Source: CAMPKL01 sp963817465
Lineage (GTDB): Bacteria > Acidobacteriota > Terriglobia > Bryobacterales > UBA6623
NCBI GenBank assembly: GCA_963817465.1
Contig: CAWFOP010000018.1
Span: forward strand, 1-64,000
Direction: 5' to 3'
DNA length: 64,000 nt
The position numbers were made by a program, and so were the translations under genes. Shown here one piece after another: positions 48,954 through 60,954 of this stretch (its first letter is position 1; each line of letters starts with the position of its first letter). The notes beneath the pieces are model-generated. The model searched no databases, was not told where the DNA came from, and saw only the letters and a list, made by a program, of their open reading frames with translations.

Positions 48954-50858
48954 TTATCGCGCGGGAGCTCCGATCTCGACCATCGCCTCGACCCACTGCT
49001 TCAGCGTGCGCCCCGCGAAGTCCACATCCGCGGTCACGATCTTTAATCCCGAAGCATCGGGCGGAATCTCGAGTTCGAACGAGGCGCGCTGCTCCGTCAA
49101 TGGCGCTACCGTGAATTCGAAGGGAGCGGGCTGCTTCCATCCTTTGGGAACGTTGGGCGTGATGCGAACCGTCTTCGGCTCGCTCGCATGATTGAAGACG
49201 ACCGCCCACATCTCGACCTTGTCGCCCGCAGCCGGCGTAACGCCGTACGGGTAGAGCCGCACCCACTGCTCGTCGAGCCCGAAATTCGGGTCCTCCCAAG
49301 GAACCAGCTCCGCGACGGCTTGCCGCTTCGCCTCCAGAGTCTGTTCCATCACGTCGAGTTGCTCGGGCCCGTATCGAAACGTCGGCTCGATATGCTGGTT
49401 CACAAGCCAAAACTTGGGATCGCTCTCGCGGATGATCTTGATGCAGCGGTAGTGCCCCCAGCCGGGGTGCAAGAAGTGCCGATTCAGCAGGCAGTAGTCG
49501 TCCAACCCCGACGGGCTGAACGAGTCGCCGACGAAGAAGAACTTCTCGCCGTCCTTGCGCTCGAGCTTGAGCCCGCCGTGATAGATCGCCTGGCCCGGGA
49601 AGTACGTGTAGGTGAACGAATACTCGTGCCAGTCCATCTTCTCGCCTTCCTTGAAGGCGCGAATATCGCGAATCGGCCGATCCGTCTCGGCGGGCATGTG
49701 ATAGGCGGCCGGCCGCTCGAGAATATCCACCGTCTCCGGCCCGGCGTACACCGGGGCGCGGTACTTCTCGGCCATCGCCTGCACGCGATCGGTATGGTCG
49801 TCGTGGTAGTGCGTGACGAAGATGCCTTCGAGCGTGGTGAAGACGCCGCGCTTGCGCAGCTCTTCGATCTGCTCCATCACCTGATCGGTGCCGCAGTCGA
49901 TCAAGAACGCCGGACCGTCGTCGGAGACGATCAGCCGCGACGTGTTGAACTTGTGCATCCAGCGCGGCGGAATCTCGCGTAGCTCGTTGGCCATCGGCAT
50001 CCACTCGGGCTCGACATCGCTGAGCACCCGCCGCGCGCGCAGCTTCAAGTTGTCGTCGCCCCAATACCAACGCAGGGCGTCGGTGCGGTAATAGTTGCGA
50101 AACAGCTCCTGCAGCCGCGCGATGAGTTGGCCGATCGCTTCCTGCGGATCGTTGATGATCGGGCCGCGCGCCGGCACGATCACGTCGGGCTTGCGCACTG
50201 CCAGCTCGCGCAGGCTGTTGATGACGTTCGCCGCCCGCGCCGCGTAGCCGTGGTAGCCGCGCACGTTGGCTTCCGGGATGGCGTCTTGCAGGCTGTAGAG
50301 GTCGAAGATTTTCCCGCCGTCGTAGATCAAATCGCCGGTCACGGCGATGCGCTTGCCCCCGCGCTCGAACAGGTACGACACCGACCCGCGCGTGTACCCC
50401 GACGTATCGAGCACCTCGACGCTCAAGTCGCTCCCGAACTGCAGCGTCTGCCCGCCGCGAACTTCCTGCTTGAGCTCCAGCGGCGCGGTCAATACCTTGG
50501 TCGACTGCTGCGCGTAATCATGGAAGCGCGCCGTACGGAAGCCTTCCCAATAGGCTTGCGGCTCCTCGAACAGCTCGCGCTCGCTCGCCGGCCCATAGGT
50601 CTCCGCGCCGGCGTCAGCCTGCGGACGTCCCGCCCACACGACGTCGCGACGATGATGCGTGAACAGCACCGCATCGGCCGGCGCGCCCGAGGGATCGCCG
50701 TAGAACACGACCCGCGAACCGCCGGCGGCGACCGCGAGGGTGTTCACGGGCCCGGCGGTGAACCGCACGCCCGAGACGATCTCGTCCCCGGACCCGCCTC
50801 CGCCGCAACCCGATAAGACCAACGAACCGGCGACGAGCGCCCAGAAGGCAGCTTTCAT
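48954..50858 (-). CDS. lipoprotein with tandem metallo-beta-lactamase domains
   Basis: A 634-residue lipoprotein (lipobox LSGC, then Gly-rich linker). The first MBL-like domain (about 35-240) has AVLFTHHRRDVV in place of HxHxDH, with later GDLIYDGG. The second (about 290-500) keeps a full VTHYHDDHTD and FFVGDSFSP. A C-terminal Ig-like strand-rich domain (about 535-634, for example TVAPLTEQRASFELEIP) follows. The first domain seems to have lost part of its metal site. It is probably a periplasmic hydrolase of unknown substrate, coupled by position to the PIG-L deacetylase. Confidence 0.87.
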   Translation of the reverse strand: MKAAFWALVAGSLVLSGCGGGGSGDEIVSGVRFTAGPVNTLAVAAGGSRVVFYGDPSGAPADAVLFTHHRRDVVWAGRPQADAGAETYGPASERELFEEPQAYWEGFRTARFHDYAQQSTKVLTAPLELKQEVRGGQTLQFGSDLSVEVLDTSGYTRGSVSYLFERGGKRIAVTGDLIYDGGKIFDLYSLQDAIPEANVRGYHGYAARAANVINSLRELAVRKPDVIVPARGPIINDPQEAIGQLIARLQELFRNYYRTDALRWYWGDDNLKLRARRVLSDVEPEWMPMANELREIPPRWMHKFNTSRLIVSDDGPAFLIDCGTDQVMEQIEELRKRGVFTTLEGIFVTHYHDDHTDRVQAMAEKYRAPVYAGPETVDILERPAAYHMPAETDRPIRDIRAFKEGEKMDWHEYSFTYTYFPGQAIYHGGLKLERKDGEKFFFVGDSFSPSGLDDYCLLNRHFLHPGWGHYRCIKIIRESDPKFWLVNQHIEPTFRYGPEQLDVMEQTLEAKRQAVAELVPWEDPNFGLDEQWVRLYPYGVTPAAGDKVEMWAVVFNHASEPKTVRITPNVPKGWKQPAPFEFTVAPLTEQRASFELEIPPDASGLKIVTADVDFAGRTLKQWVEAMVEIGAPAR

Positions 50859-51038
50859 AGCTGGAAGTTACGATCTCGCACGGCGTGACGGAATAGCAAG
50901 AGGTATAGCAAGACGAAGGCTGGATATACTGTCTGGAGTCCCGGACCGCCATGCCGCCGTCGTCCCGGGTCTTTCCAGAACAGCCCGCGCACCTCGCGAT
51001 GCGCTCTTGGTTCGTGTTCTTGAACAGGTGAACCCTTT

Positions 51039-53687
51039 TTGATTGTTCGATTTATCGCTATCGCTCTCAGCCTCTGCGCGCTGGCCGCGGCGGGCGAGAG
51101 CGAACGCACGCCCGCTCCGGCCGCAGCGCTCGAGACGGCCGCTCCCGCCGCTCCCGAAACCGCGGCGGACGAACCGGCGGTTCCGGTCGCCAAGCGTGAG
51201 GAAATCAACGTCCTCGGCGTCGCCGACACCGAGAAGGGCGAAAGCCGCCGCAATGAGAACGTCCAGTTCAACCTAATCGACAACAACGCCGCCAAAGAGC
51301 TTGCGATCCGGCTCGGGACGAGCGCGACGGTCGTCGAGGAGTTCGAGGCCGACAAGAACTACTTCGGCTCCGAATTCGGCAAGGCCCCGGTGGGTGAGAT
51401 CCATCTGACGCCGGCTTCGGGTTCGGACCTGCACGGGCAGTTTTACTACCGCCACCTCAACAGCGTGACGAGCGCCCGCGCGTTCTTTCAGGTCGGCGGC
51501 GTCAGGCCCGCCCACGAGAACGGCTACGGCGCGACCGTGACGACCAGCCTTTGGGACAGCGCTTTCCTCACGGTCAAAGCGAGTCAGAGAGCGATTCGCG
51601 GCAACGTCAACGGCAACGTCCTCGTGCCCCTGCCCGAGGAGCGCACGCCGCTGGCGACCGACCCCGCAACGCGCGACATCGTCACCACGCTGCTCTCCGT
51701 TTTTCCCGACGAGCCGCCCAACCGGCCCGACATCAACCCGCGGATGCTCAACACGAACTCGCCGCAGAGCATCGACGACGACGTGCTCGGCGCGAAGCTC
51801 GACCAGCAGTTCGGCGAGAACAATCACCTCGCCGTGGACTATTCGTTTTTCCTGCAGTTCGTCGATGCATTCCAGCTCGTCCGCCTGCAGAACCCGGACA
51901 CCACCACGCGCAACCACAAGGCGCGCATCACTTACACACGTACGATCTCGCCGTCCACGGTCTTTGACGCCACCGTGGGCTACGAGCGCATCGGCTCCCT
52001 GCTCACTCAAGAAAGCTTTCCGCTCCAAGAAGCGGTCTTCGTCAGCTCGGCGCTCGAGTCCTACGGCAACGGCTCGTTCATTCCCATCGACCGTTCGACG
52101 AACAATTTTCGCTACGCGGCCCAGGTCCGCAGCCAAATCGGGCGCCACTCCACCATGTGGGGCGGCCGCATGTATCGTTCACAAATCAATGGCACGGAAC
52201 CCGACAGCCATCGCGGCGTGTTCTCGTTCAACAGCGCCTTCGGCAATGACGCCGTCACCAACCTGCGGCTCGGCCGGCCCACCGCCTACTACAAGTCGTT
52301 CGGCGACGTTCACCGCGGCTTCCGCAATTGGAGCGGCGGCCTGTTCGCCGGCGACCGCTGGCAAGTCTCCGACGCTCTCACGCTGAGCTACGGCCTGCGC
52401 TGGGGCTTTGTCGGCCGCGCCACCGAGGTGAACGACATCAACGTCGTGCCGTACGACGACGACCTCAACAACTTCGCGCCCAGCTTCGGCTTCGCCTGGC
52501 GCGCGCCCAAGAAACTCGGCGTGATCCGCGGCGCCTTCGGGCTGCACTACGGACACATCTTCGACATCACCTACATGCAGGTGCGCTACAACGCGCCGCA
52601 GAGCGTGAAGATCGTCGTCCAACAGCCCGACATCACCGACCCCGACGCGGGCATCGACCAGGCCGATCTCGCCAACGTGCGGGGCCTGCTCTACGACCTC
52701 GACCCGAACCTCGTTTCTCCCTACTCGATGCAGTACAACTTGAGCTGGGAGCGCGAGTTCGCCGGCGCCTGGACGTTGAACCTCGGCTACGTCGGCAGCC
52801 GTTCCCCGAAGCTGCTGAGCCAGTGGTACCTCAACCGCGCCGTCTATGTTCCCGGCATCGAGAACACGCTGGGCAACGTCAACGACCGCCGGCCCGACCA
52901 GTCGCTCCTCGAGCGCCGCCTCGTCATCAACGGCTCGCGCGGCTACTTCGACGCCGCCAAGGTCGTGGTCCGCGCGCCGCGCTGGCGCAGCTTCAGCTTC
53001 GAGGCCTCCTACTGGTTCAGCAAGCTGATGGACCTCGGCGCGGACTATCAGAACACCGCGGCGCAGGATGACTCCTTCCGCAGCCGCAGCCAGCAGGAAA
53101 GTCCCGTTCATCCCGATATGAAGGCCCTGAGCCGCTTCGACCAGCCGCACGCCTTCTTGCTCAACCTGTCGTACGACACGCCGGCGCTCGCGGACGCGCC
53201 GCGCTGGGTCAGCAGTCTGGCGGGCGGCTGGACGCTCTCGACCGTCACGCTGCTCAAGTCCGGGACGCCCTTCACCATCGAGACCGGCTCCGACGCGCCC
53301 GGCTTCGGCAACGTGGACGGCACCATGGGGGACCGCCCGATGCTGCTCGACACCTCGATTCTCGGCAACACGGTCGGCCACCCGGACGAAGTCCTGGAAA
53401 AGCTTCCCCGCTCGGCCTTCGGCTTCATCGATCCGGGCGGCGCCGGCACGCTCGGACGCTACGTCTTCCGGAAAGGCCCGATCCGCAACGTCAACTTCTC
53501 GCTTTCGCGCCGCTGGGCCGTGCGGGGGGATTCGTGGATCCGCTTCAGCGCCGACTCGGTCAACTTTTTCAACACGCCGCAGTTCGCGGAACCGGGTCTG
53601 CGGTTGTCCGACCCGAACTTCGGCGCCATCACCAACACGCTCAACGAAGGCCGCACGATGCGTTTCTCGCTGGAGGCCGGCTTCTAG
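51039..53687 (+). CDS. Oar-like TonB-dependent outer-membrane receptor
   Basis: An 882-residue protein. A signal peptide (VRFIAIALSLCALAAAG) leads to an Ala/Pro-rich linker (about 20-55). A short plug-like segment starts with INVLGVADTEKGESRRNENV, and a long beta-barrel with alternating strands runs to a terminal Phe (SLEAGF), as expected for outer-membrane insertion. It is the acidobacterial Oar/CarO-like type, but no N-terminal carboxypeptidase-regulatory domain is present. The ligand cannot be read. TTG 51039 is supported by the signal peptide. It stands alone, divergent from the MBL lipoprotein gene. Confidence 0.88.
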   Translation: MIVRFIAIALSLCALAAAGESERTPAPAAALETAAPAAPETAADEPAVPVAKREEINVLGVADTEKGESRRNENVQFNLIDNNAAKELAIRLGTSATVVEEFEADKNYFGSEFGKAPVGEIHLTPASGSDLHGQFYYRHLNSVTSARAFFQVGGVRPAHENGYGATVTTSLWDSAFLTVKASQRAIRGNVNGNVLVPLPEERTPLATDPATRDIVTTLLSVFPDEPPNRPDINPRMLNTNSPQSIDDDVLGAKLDQQFGENNHLAVDYSFFLQFVDAFQLVRLQNPDTTTRNHKARITYTRTISPSTVFDATVGYERIGSLLTQESFPLQEAVFVSSALESYGNGSFIPIDRSTNNFRYAAQVRSQIGRHSTMWGGRMYRSQINGTEPDSHRGVFSFNSAFGNDAVTNLRLGRPTAYYKSFGDVHRGFRNWSGGLFAGDRWQVSDALTLSYGLRWGFVGRATEVNDINVVPYDDDLNNFAPSFGFAWRAPKKLGVIRGAFGLHYGHIFDITYMQVRYNAPQSVKIVVQQPDITDPDAGIDQADLANVRGLLYDLDPNLVSPYSMQYNLSWEREFAGAWTLNLGYVGSRSPKLLSQWYLNRAVYVPGIENTLGNVNDRRPDQSLLERRLVINGSRGYFDAAKVVVRAPRWRSFSFEASYWFSKLMDLGADYQNTAAQDDSFRSRSQQESPVHPDMKALSRFDQPHAFLLNLSYDTPALADAPRWVSSLAGGWTLSTVTLLKSGTPFTIETGSDAPGFGNVDGTMGDRPMLLDTSILGNTVGHPDEVLEKLPRSAFGFIDPGGAGTLGRYVFRKGPIRNVNFSLSRRWAVRGDSWIRFSADSVNFFNTPQFAEPGLRLSDPNFGAITNTLNEGRTMRFSLEAGF

Positions 53688-53711
53688 TCCCGCCGCCGGG
53701 GGTCGGCACGC

Positions 53712-53717
53712 TACAAT
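53712..53717 (+). promoter_or_regulatory. candidate -10 box upstream of ppdK
   Basis: TACAAT in GCTACAAT, 180 bases before the ppdK start. If used, the leader contains the heptamer inverted repeat at 53807-53873. Confidence 0.3.
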
Positions 53718-53806
53718 ATTGCTCTTACCCCACGCAGGGGTGGGAGCAGCCCATCCAGGGCGCTCCCGACATGCGCCATCCCCAAGAGGAAGAATCAACG
53801 GAACAG

Positions 53807-53873
53807 GTGAGCGGTGAACAATGAGCCGCCGCCTCCACGGTCGCGGCTCACTGTTCACAGCTCACGGTTCAAA
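53807..53873. repeat. inverted array of heptamers upstream of ppdK
   Basis: Left arm: three units of GTGARC plus one base (GTGAGCG, GTGAACA, ATGAGCC; 53807-53827). Right arm: four units of GYTCAC plus one base (GCTCACT, GTTCACA, GCTCACG, GTTCAAA; 53846-53873). The 23-base arms 53807-53829 and 53843-53865 pair with only two mismatches around a 13-base loop. Confidence 0.8.
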
Positions 53874-53897
53874 CGAACAAACGGAGTTCTAGCCAAG

Positions 53898-56549
<2,652 letters not shown>

Positions 56550-56610
56550 GCGGGAGACGACGCGCCACGCGCGAGCCCGACCAAGCCCCACAGGGGCGTC
56601 ATATCCCTAG

Positions 56611-56630
56611 CCCGGGGCGCAAGCCCCGGG
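56611..56630. repeat. CCCGGGGC hairpin with GCAA loop
   Basis: A perfect eight-base stem (CCCGGGGC/GCCCCGGG) closed by GCAA, a GNRA-type tetraloop if transcribed. It lies between ppdK and the convergent methyltransferase gene with no T-run. It resembles the hairpin at 23614-23632 in kind and setting. Confidence 0.55.
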
Positions 56631-56704
56631 TTGATCGCACCCACGAAAGCGCCGCCCGAGGGCACTGCCCTTCGTACCAGTCGCGCCTCGAGCGGTCGAT
56701 CGCT

Positions 56705-57514
56705 CTAACCGCGGGCGGGCGCCGCGCCGCAGCGGAGCAAGCCCACGCCCCGGCCGATGTCGCGGTACTCCGTCGTTGACCCGGACAGCAGCCGTCCCCA
56801 TGCGGCTAAGGCGCGCCGCTCCGGTTTCCGGCGTGCATCGTCGAGAACCACCAGCGCGCCTGGCGCCAGGCGGTCCGCCAAAATCGGTACGGCGGCGGAT
56901 CGGATGGCCGGGTGGAAGCGCTTCGGCGGCCCGTCGACCAGTAAGACGTCGATGGCTTCGATCGCGTCAATCCAAGCGTCGAGTCGATACCACGGTCCGT
57001 CATAGCCGTCCGTCGAGACGGGTTGGAGCGGCGCGTCGAACACCTCGGCGACGTCTTGCAACCCCTCCGCCCGCAACTCCGCGCGCACCCGGGCCGCATA
57101 GTCCGGGTCATGCTCGATCGAGACGATCCGACAGTCGAGGCGCTGGGCGCGGATGATGCGGCCGAGAACCAATGTGGACACTCCGGCGCCCAGCTCGACG
57201 ACGACTTTGGGGCGCCGTGCGAGCAGTTCTTCCACGACGGTCCAGATCAAATCGGGGGTCCCCGCATAGGCCGTGGTGAGTCGCCAGCCGTTCTCGCCGC
57301 GCTGCAACTGATCCAGCGTCAATCGAGCTTCGATCCGTTCGGTCGCCGTTTCGATTCGCCGCGATACCAGGTGCAGGGCCAACGCCAGCCCCGCCGTTGC
57401 GCCTGCCGCCAGAACGGCCAGAGATAGAACGAGCGAAAACTGGGCGACTCCGGCGGTAATCGCCGCCGCCGCTGCGCCGAGCAATGCCGCGGAGGCCATA
57501 CGCCGACGGATCAT
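56705..57514 (-). CDS. membrane-anchored class I methyltransferase-like protein
   Basis: A 269-residue protein. Residues about 6-48 form two hydrophobic helices (ALLGAAAAAITAGVAQFSLV, LVLSLAVLAAGATAGLALAL), then a Methyltransf_24-like SAM domain follows. Its motifs are VVVELGAGVSTLVLGRI (motif I, near 100), IVSIEHDPDYAARVRAEL (acidic motif II), DVLLVDGPPKRFHPAIR, and LVVLDDARRKPER. The acceptor is unknown; the anchor suggests a lipid or envelope target, or simply tethering. It is convergent with ppdK. Confidence 0.8.
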   Translation of the reverse strand: MIRRRMASAALLGAAAAAITAGVAQFSLVLSLAVLAAGATAGLALALHLVSRRIETATERIEARLTLDQLQRGENGWRLTTAYAGTPDLIWTVVEELLARRPKVVVELGAGVSTLVLGRIIRAQRLDCRIVSIEHDPDYAARVRAELRAEGLQDVAEVFDAPLQPVSTDGYDGPWYRLDAWIDAIEAIDVLLVDGPPKRFHPAIRSAAVPILADRLAPGALVVLDDARRKPERRALAAWGRLLSGSTTEYRDIGRGVGLLRCGAAPARG

Positions 57515-57607
57515 GGGAAAAAGGGCCTCAAGAACACGACAACGCCCATTCTATGGAAAGCGGCGACGACATTTGTATCCCCTGCCCACCCCGAGCGCGC
57601 CTTTCGG

Positions 57608-57613
57608 TAGACT
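57608..57613 (+). promoter_or_regulatory. candidate -10 box of the enolase-superfamily gene
   Basis: TAGACT in GGTAGACT, 30 bases before ATG 57644, again of the GSTASAMT form. Confidence 0.3.
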
Positions 57614-57643
57614 TGGGCCTCGTGAGCGGCTAAAGGCGCGGCA

Positions 57644-58748
57644 ATGAAGATCAAGAGAATCGAGGTGTATCAGGTCGACCTGCCCCTGTACGAGGGCTCC
57701 TACAACTGGTCCGGCGGCAAGTCCGTCGCGGTCTTCGACAGCACGATCGTGGCGCTTGAAACGGACTCCGGACTGGCGGGCTTCGGCGAGGTGTGCCCGC
57801 TGGGGCCGGCTTATCTTCCCGCCTATGCCGCCGGAGCTCGCGCGGGAATCGCCGAATTGGGTCCCGCCGTCATCGGCATGGACCCCACTCAGCTCGGCGT
57901 GCTCAACCGCCGAATGGACGCCGCTCTCAAGGGCCACCCCTACGCCAAGTCGGCCATCGACATCGCCTGCTGGGACATCCTCGGGCAAGTCGCGGGCATG
58001 CCGGCGGCCGAAATGCTCGGCGGGCGCTACGGCGACGACGTCATCCTCTACCGGGCGATCTCGCAGGACACGCCGGAAGCGATGGCCGGGCGCGTCGCGG
58101 GCTACCGCGCCGAAGGCTATCGCCGCTTCCAGCTCAAGGTCGGCTCTTCGCCCGAAACCGACATCCAACGCATTCGCGCCGTCTCGGCCGTGCTCGAGCC
58201 GGGCGACCTGCTTGTGGCCGACGCCAACACCGGCTGGCTCAAGCACGAGGCCATGCGCGTGGTCCGCGCGGTCCGCGACGTCGACGTCTACATCGAGCAG
58301 CCGTGCCTGTCTTACGAAGAGTGCCGCTCGATTCGCGAACACACCGACCACCCCTTCGTGCTCGATGAGACGATCGACGGCATCGATACGCTGCTGCGCG
58401 CCGCCGCCGACCGCGCAATGGATGTGGTGAACATCAAGATCAGCAAGTTCGGCGGCTTGACCAAGGCGAAGCAGGCTCGCGATCTCTGCGTCTCGCTCGG
58501 CGTCGCGATGACTATCGAAGACACCTGGGGCGGCGATATCACCACCGCCGCCATCGCCCACTTGGCGCACAGCACGCCGCCGGAGTTTCTGTTCACCTCG
58601 ACCGACTTCAACAGCTACGTCACCGTGAGCACGGCCGAGGGCGCCCCGCAACGCCACAACGGCCGCATGGCCGCCTCGACGCAACCGGGACTCGGCGTGA
58701 CTCCCGCGGATGGACGTGCTGGGCGATCCCGTGATGGTGCTCGAGTAG
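57644..58748 (+). CDS. mandelate racemase/enolase-superfamily enzyme, hydroxyproline type (frame break)
   Basis: 367 residues after removing one C in CCC at 58703-58705, which gives the family end GLGVTPRMDVLGDPVM. The N-terminal capping domain (VYQVDLPLYEGSYNWSGGKS) precedes the barrel: catalytic Lys in RFQLKVGSS near 165, metal ligands in VADANTGWL, IEQPC and DETIDG, and a second Lys in VNIKISKFGGLTK near 265, then IEDTWGGDITTAAIAHLA. The sequence resembles both 4-hydroxyproline betaine 2-epimerase and cis-3-hydroxy-L-proline dehydratase as I remember them. The facing ornithine-cyclodeaminase-type gene favours a proline-derivative pathway. Exact reaction uncertain. Confidence 0.85.
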
Positions 58749-58764
58749 CCGGGCGGCGGCGCGG

Positions 58765-59749
58765 CTACCAGTCGATCTGTTGTCCCAGTCCCAGCCGCCG
58801 GGCCTCGCGCAACGCGACTTGCGACGCCGCGACGTCTTGCAACGCAAGCCCGACTGACTTGAACAAGGTGATCTGGTCGTCGGAGCCGCGACCCGCCGCG
58901 CGCCCTGAGACGAGGTCCCCAATCGCGCAGTGGATGTGGCTACGAGAGATGATCCCCTGCTCGAGCGGTTGGATGATGTCTCCCGCTTCCTCGAGCGCGG
59001 CCTCGCGGTCGTCGACAACCAGCAGCGAGCGCGCGACGGTCTCGCCCGGAATTTCGCGGACGTGCGGCTGGTACGAGCCGATGGCGTTGATGTGGGTCCC
59101 CGCCTCGACTTCGCCGTCGGCGAAAACGGGATCGACCGCGGTCGTCGCCGTGCAGACGATGTCCGCGCCGCGCAGAGCTTCCGCGCTGGAGGCTGTCGCG
59201 GTCACGAGCTTGGGGATCGGCCCCCGGCCGGCCAGTTCGGCGGCGGCAAGCTGCGCTTCTTCGACTTTCGGATTGCAGATGCGTACCTCGTCGATCGAGC
59301 GCACGCTAGCACACCGCCTCGACTTGCGTCCGCGCCTGCACGCCGCTGCCGATGACCGCCAGCACGCGACTGTTGGGGCGGGCCAGCAGATCGCTTGCCA
59401 AGCCGCACACGGCCGCCGTCCGGATGGCGGTCAACGCGCCGCCGTCCATCACGGCCAACGGTCTCCCGGTGTCCGGCTCCAGGACCAATACCAGGCCGTG
59501 GATGGCCGGCAGGTTGCGGGCCTGATTCTGCGGGTAGACCGACACAACCTTGACGGCGACCGCGGCATCGTCTTTGCCCACGATTGCGCCGGGCATCACC
59601 AGCGTCACGCCGCCCCCGGCCGAGAGCGCCGAACGCAATGGCGACTGCACCTCTTCTCTCGCAAGCGCGGCGAATGCCGAGCGCATCGCGCCGATCGCGG
59701 CCGTCATCGACAGCGCCTCGCGCACATCCTCAGGGCTGAGCAGCAGCAC
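58765..59749 (-). CDS. ornithine cyclodeaminase / pyrroline-2-carboxylate reductase family enzyme (frame break)
   Basis: 327 residues after removing one T near 59305 (TGC T AGC), which otherwise creates a TAG stop in the middle. The N-terminal LLLSPEDVREALSMTAAIGAM and the substrate/cofactor segment MPGAIVGKDDAAVAVKVVSVYP are followed by the Rossmann motif VLAVIGSGVQARTQVEAV and, after the break, VRICNPKVEEAQLAA, GADIVCTATTAVDPVF and INAIGSYQPHVREIP. The family includes ornithine cyclodeaminase, alanine dehydrogenase and pyrroline-2-carboxylate reductase. The last would fit the convergent hydroxyproline-type enzyme, whose possible product is pyrroline-2-carboxylate. Confidence 0.86.
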
Positions 59750-59844
59750 GTCTTCCCTCCAGTCGTCACAGGCTCTCGCCTTGGCGGCGTCAACAGGCGC
59801 CGGGTCTCAAAGGCTAGCATTTGATTCGTGCTAACTTGGCCATC

Positions 59845-60954
59845 GTGCACAAGCAACGGGGCCGGCATCGCGTTGGTTTGGTCCTGGCGCCGGCGCTTGC
59901 GAGCGCTTTGATTTTTGGCGCGGCGTTCGCCCCGCAAGCGTCGGCTGAGAAGTCGTGGGACCGCGGGGCGGCGGCGCGCTACCTCGACGCCCGGGCCGCG
60001 CAATGGATCGAGGGCTCCAGGGCCCGGCGAAAGCTGCCGACGGCGTGCCTCTCGTGTCACACCGCGGTTCCCTACTTGCTTTCGCGCGCCGCGTTAGGGC
60101 AACCCGCGACGCCCGCGCCCGCCGACGAGTTGTTCGCGGACGTCGAGACGCGAGTCGCAAACTGGTCCGACGCGCGAGCCTGGTACGAAGAAGACATCGG
60201 AACAGGCAAGTCCTCGCAATCGCGGGGGACCGAATCCGTCATGAACGCCTTGGTCCTCACCTCGCGCGACCGCCGGGCGGGCCGCCCGTTGAGCGACGAA
60301 GCAAAGGCGGCGCTCGCCAATATGTGGGCGCAGCAAAACGACGACGGCGCCTGGGCTTGGCTCTACTTCGAGCTCGCGCCCTGGGAGACCGACGGCAGTG
60401 ACTACTGGGGCGCGGCGCTCGCGGCGGTCGCCGGCATGTCCGTCGCCGACCAAGCGCGGCCGCCCGCTGCATCAGCCGCCAAGCTGAGGACCTATCTGCG
60501 GTCCGGAATGACGACCGAGATGAGCCTCCACAACCGGATTGCGCTGCTGTGGGCGGCAAGCGCATGGGACGGCCTGCTATCGAAGACCGAGACGGCGGGG
60601 CTGGTGGAGAAAGTCGTCGAGCAACAGGGACCGGCCGGCGGATTTCGGCCACAGAAGGCGCTGCCGTGGAGGCCCGATGGCACGAGCGACGGCTACCTCA
60701 CGGCATTTGCTGCGTTTGTGCTGCAACTGGTCGAAGATCCCCATGCCGCCCAGGCGAGTGAACGCGCGGTCGGCTGGCTCGCGAACAATCAGCAGCCGGA
60801 CGGCCGCTGGGACGCCCTCTCGCCCAACAAAGATCGCAGCGACCAAGAAGATTTCAGACGCCTGCTGATGTCGGATGCGGCGACCGGATTCGCCGTCCTT
60901 GCCCTAACGTCCCAAGCGCACCCGCCGAATCGCGCGGCCGCCGCCGGTCGCTAG
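59845..60954 (+). CDS. exported squalene-cyclase-like alpha/alpha-barrel protein with CxxCH
   Basis: About 369 residues. A signal peptide (VGLVLAPALASALIFGAAF...ASA) is followed by a haem-type motif TACLSCHTAVPY near residue 65. Prenyltransferase/squalene-oxidase repeats follow, with QxxDGxW patterns such as QQNDDGAWAWLYFEL, QQPDGRWDAL and QGPAGGFRPQ. The acidic DxDD motif of class II cyclases is not seen, so terpene cyclisation is doubtful. One c-type haem on such a barrel would be a periplasmic redox protein. GTG 59845 is preferred; TTG 59821 and others are possible. Confidence 0.72.
   Translation: MHKQRGRHRVGLVLAPALASALIFGAAFAPQASAEKSWDRGAAARYLDARAAQWIEGSRARRKLPTACLSCHTAVPYLLSRAALGQPATPAPADELFADVETRVANWSDARAWYEEDIGTGKSSQSRGTESVMNALVLTSRDRRAGRPLSDEAKAALANMWAQQNDDGAWAWLYFELAPWETDGSDYWGAALAAVAGMSVADQARPPAASAAKLRTYLRSGMTTEMSLHNRIALLWAASAWDGLLSKTETAGLVEKVVEQQGPAGGFRPQKALPWRPDGTSDGYLTAFAAFVLQLVEDPHAAQASERAVGWLANNQQPDGRWDALSPNKDRSDQEDFRRLLMSDAATGFAVLALTSQAHPPNRAAAAGR

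Noticed and set aside
52179..53858. 559-residue minus-strand open frame opposite the TonB receptor
   Set aside because: Antisense shadow with Arg/Ala/Val-rich low-complexity sequence and no motif; the receptor frame has a signal peptide and a barrel end.
59845..60954. Squalene-hopene cyclase
   Set aside because: Too short, exported, no DxDD motif seen, and it carries a haem motif.
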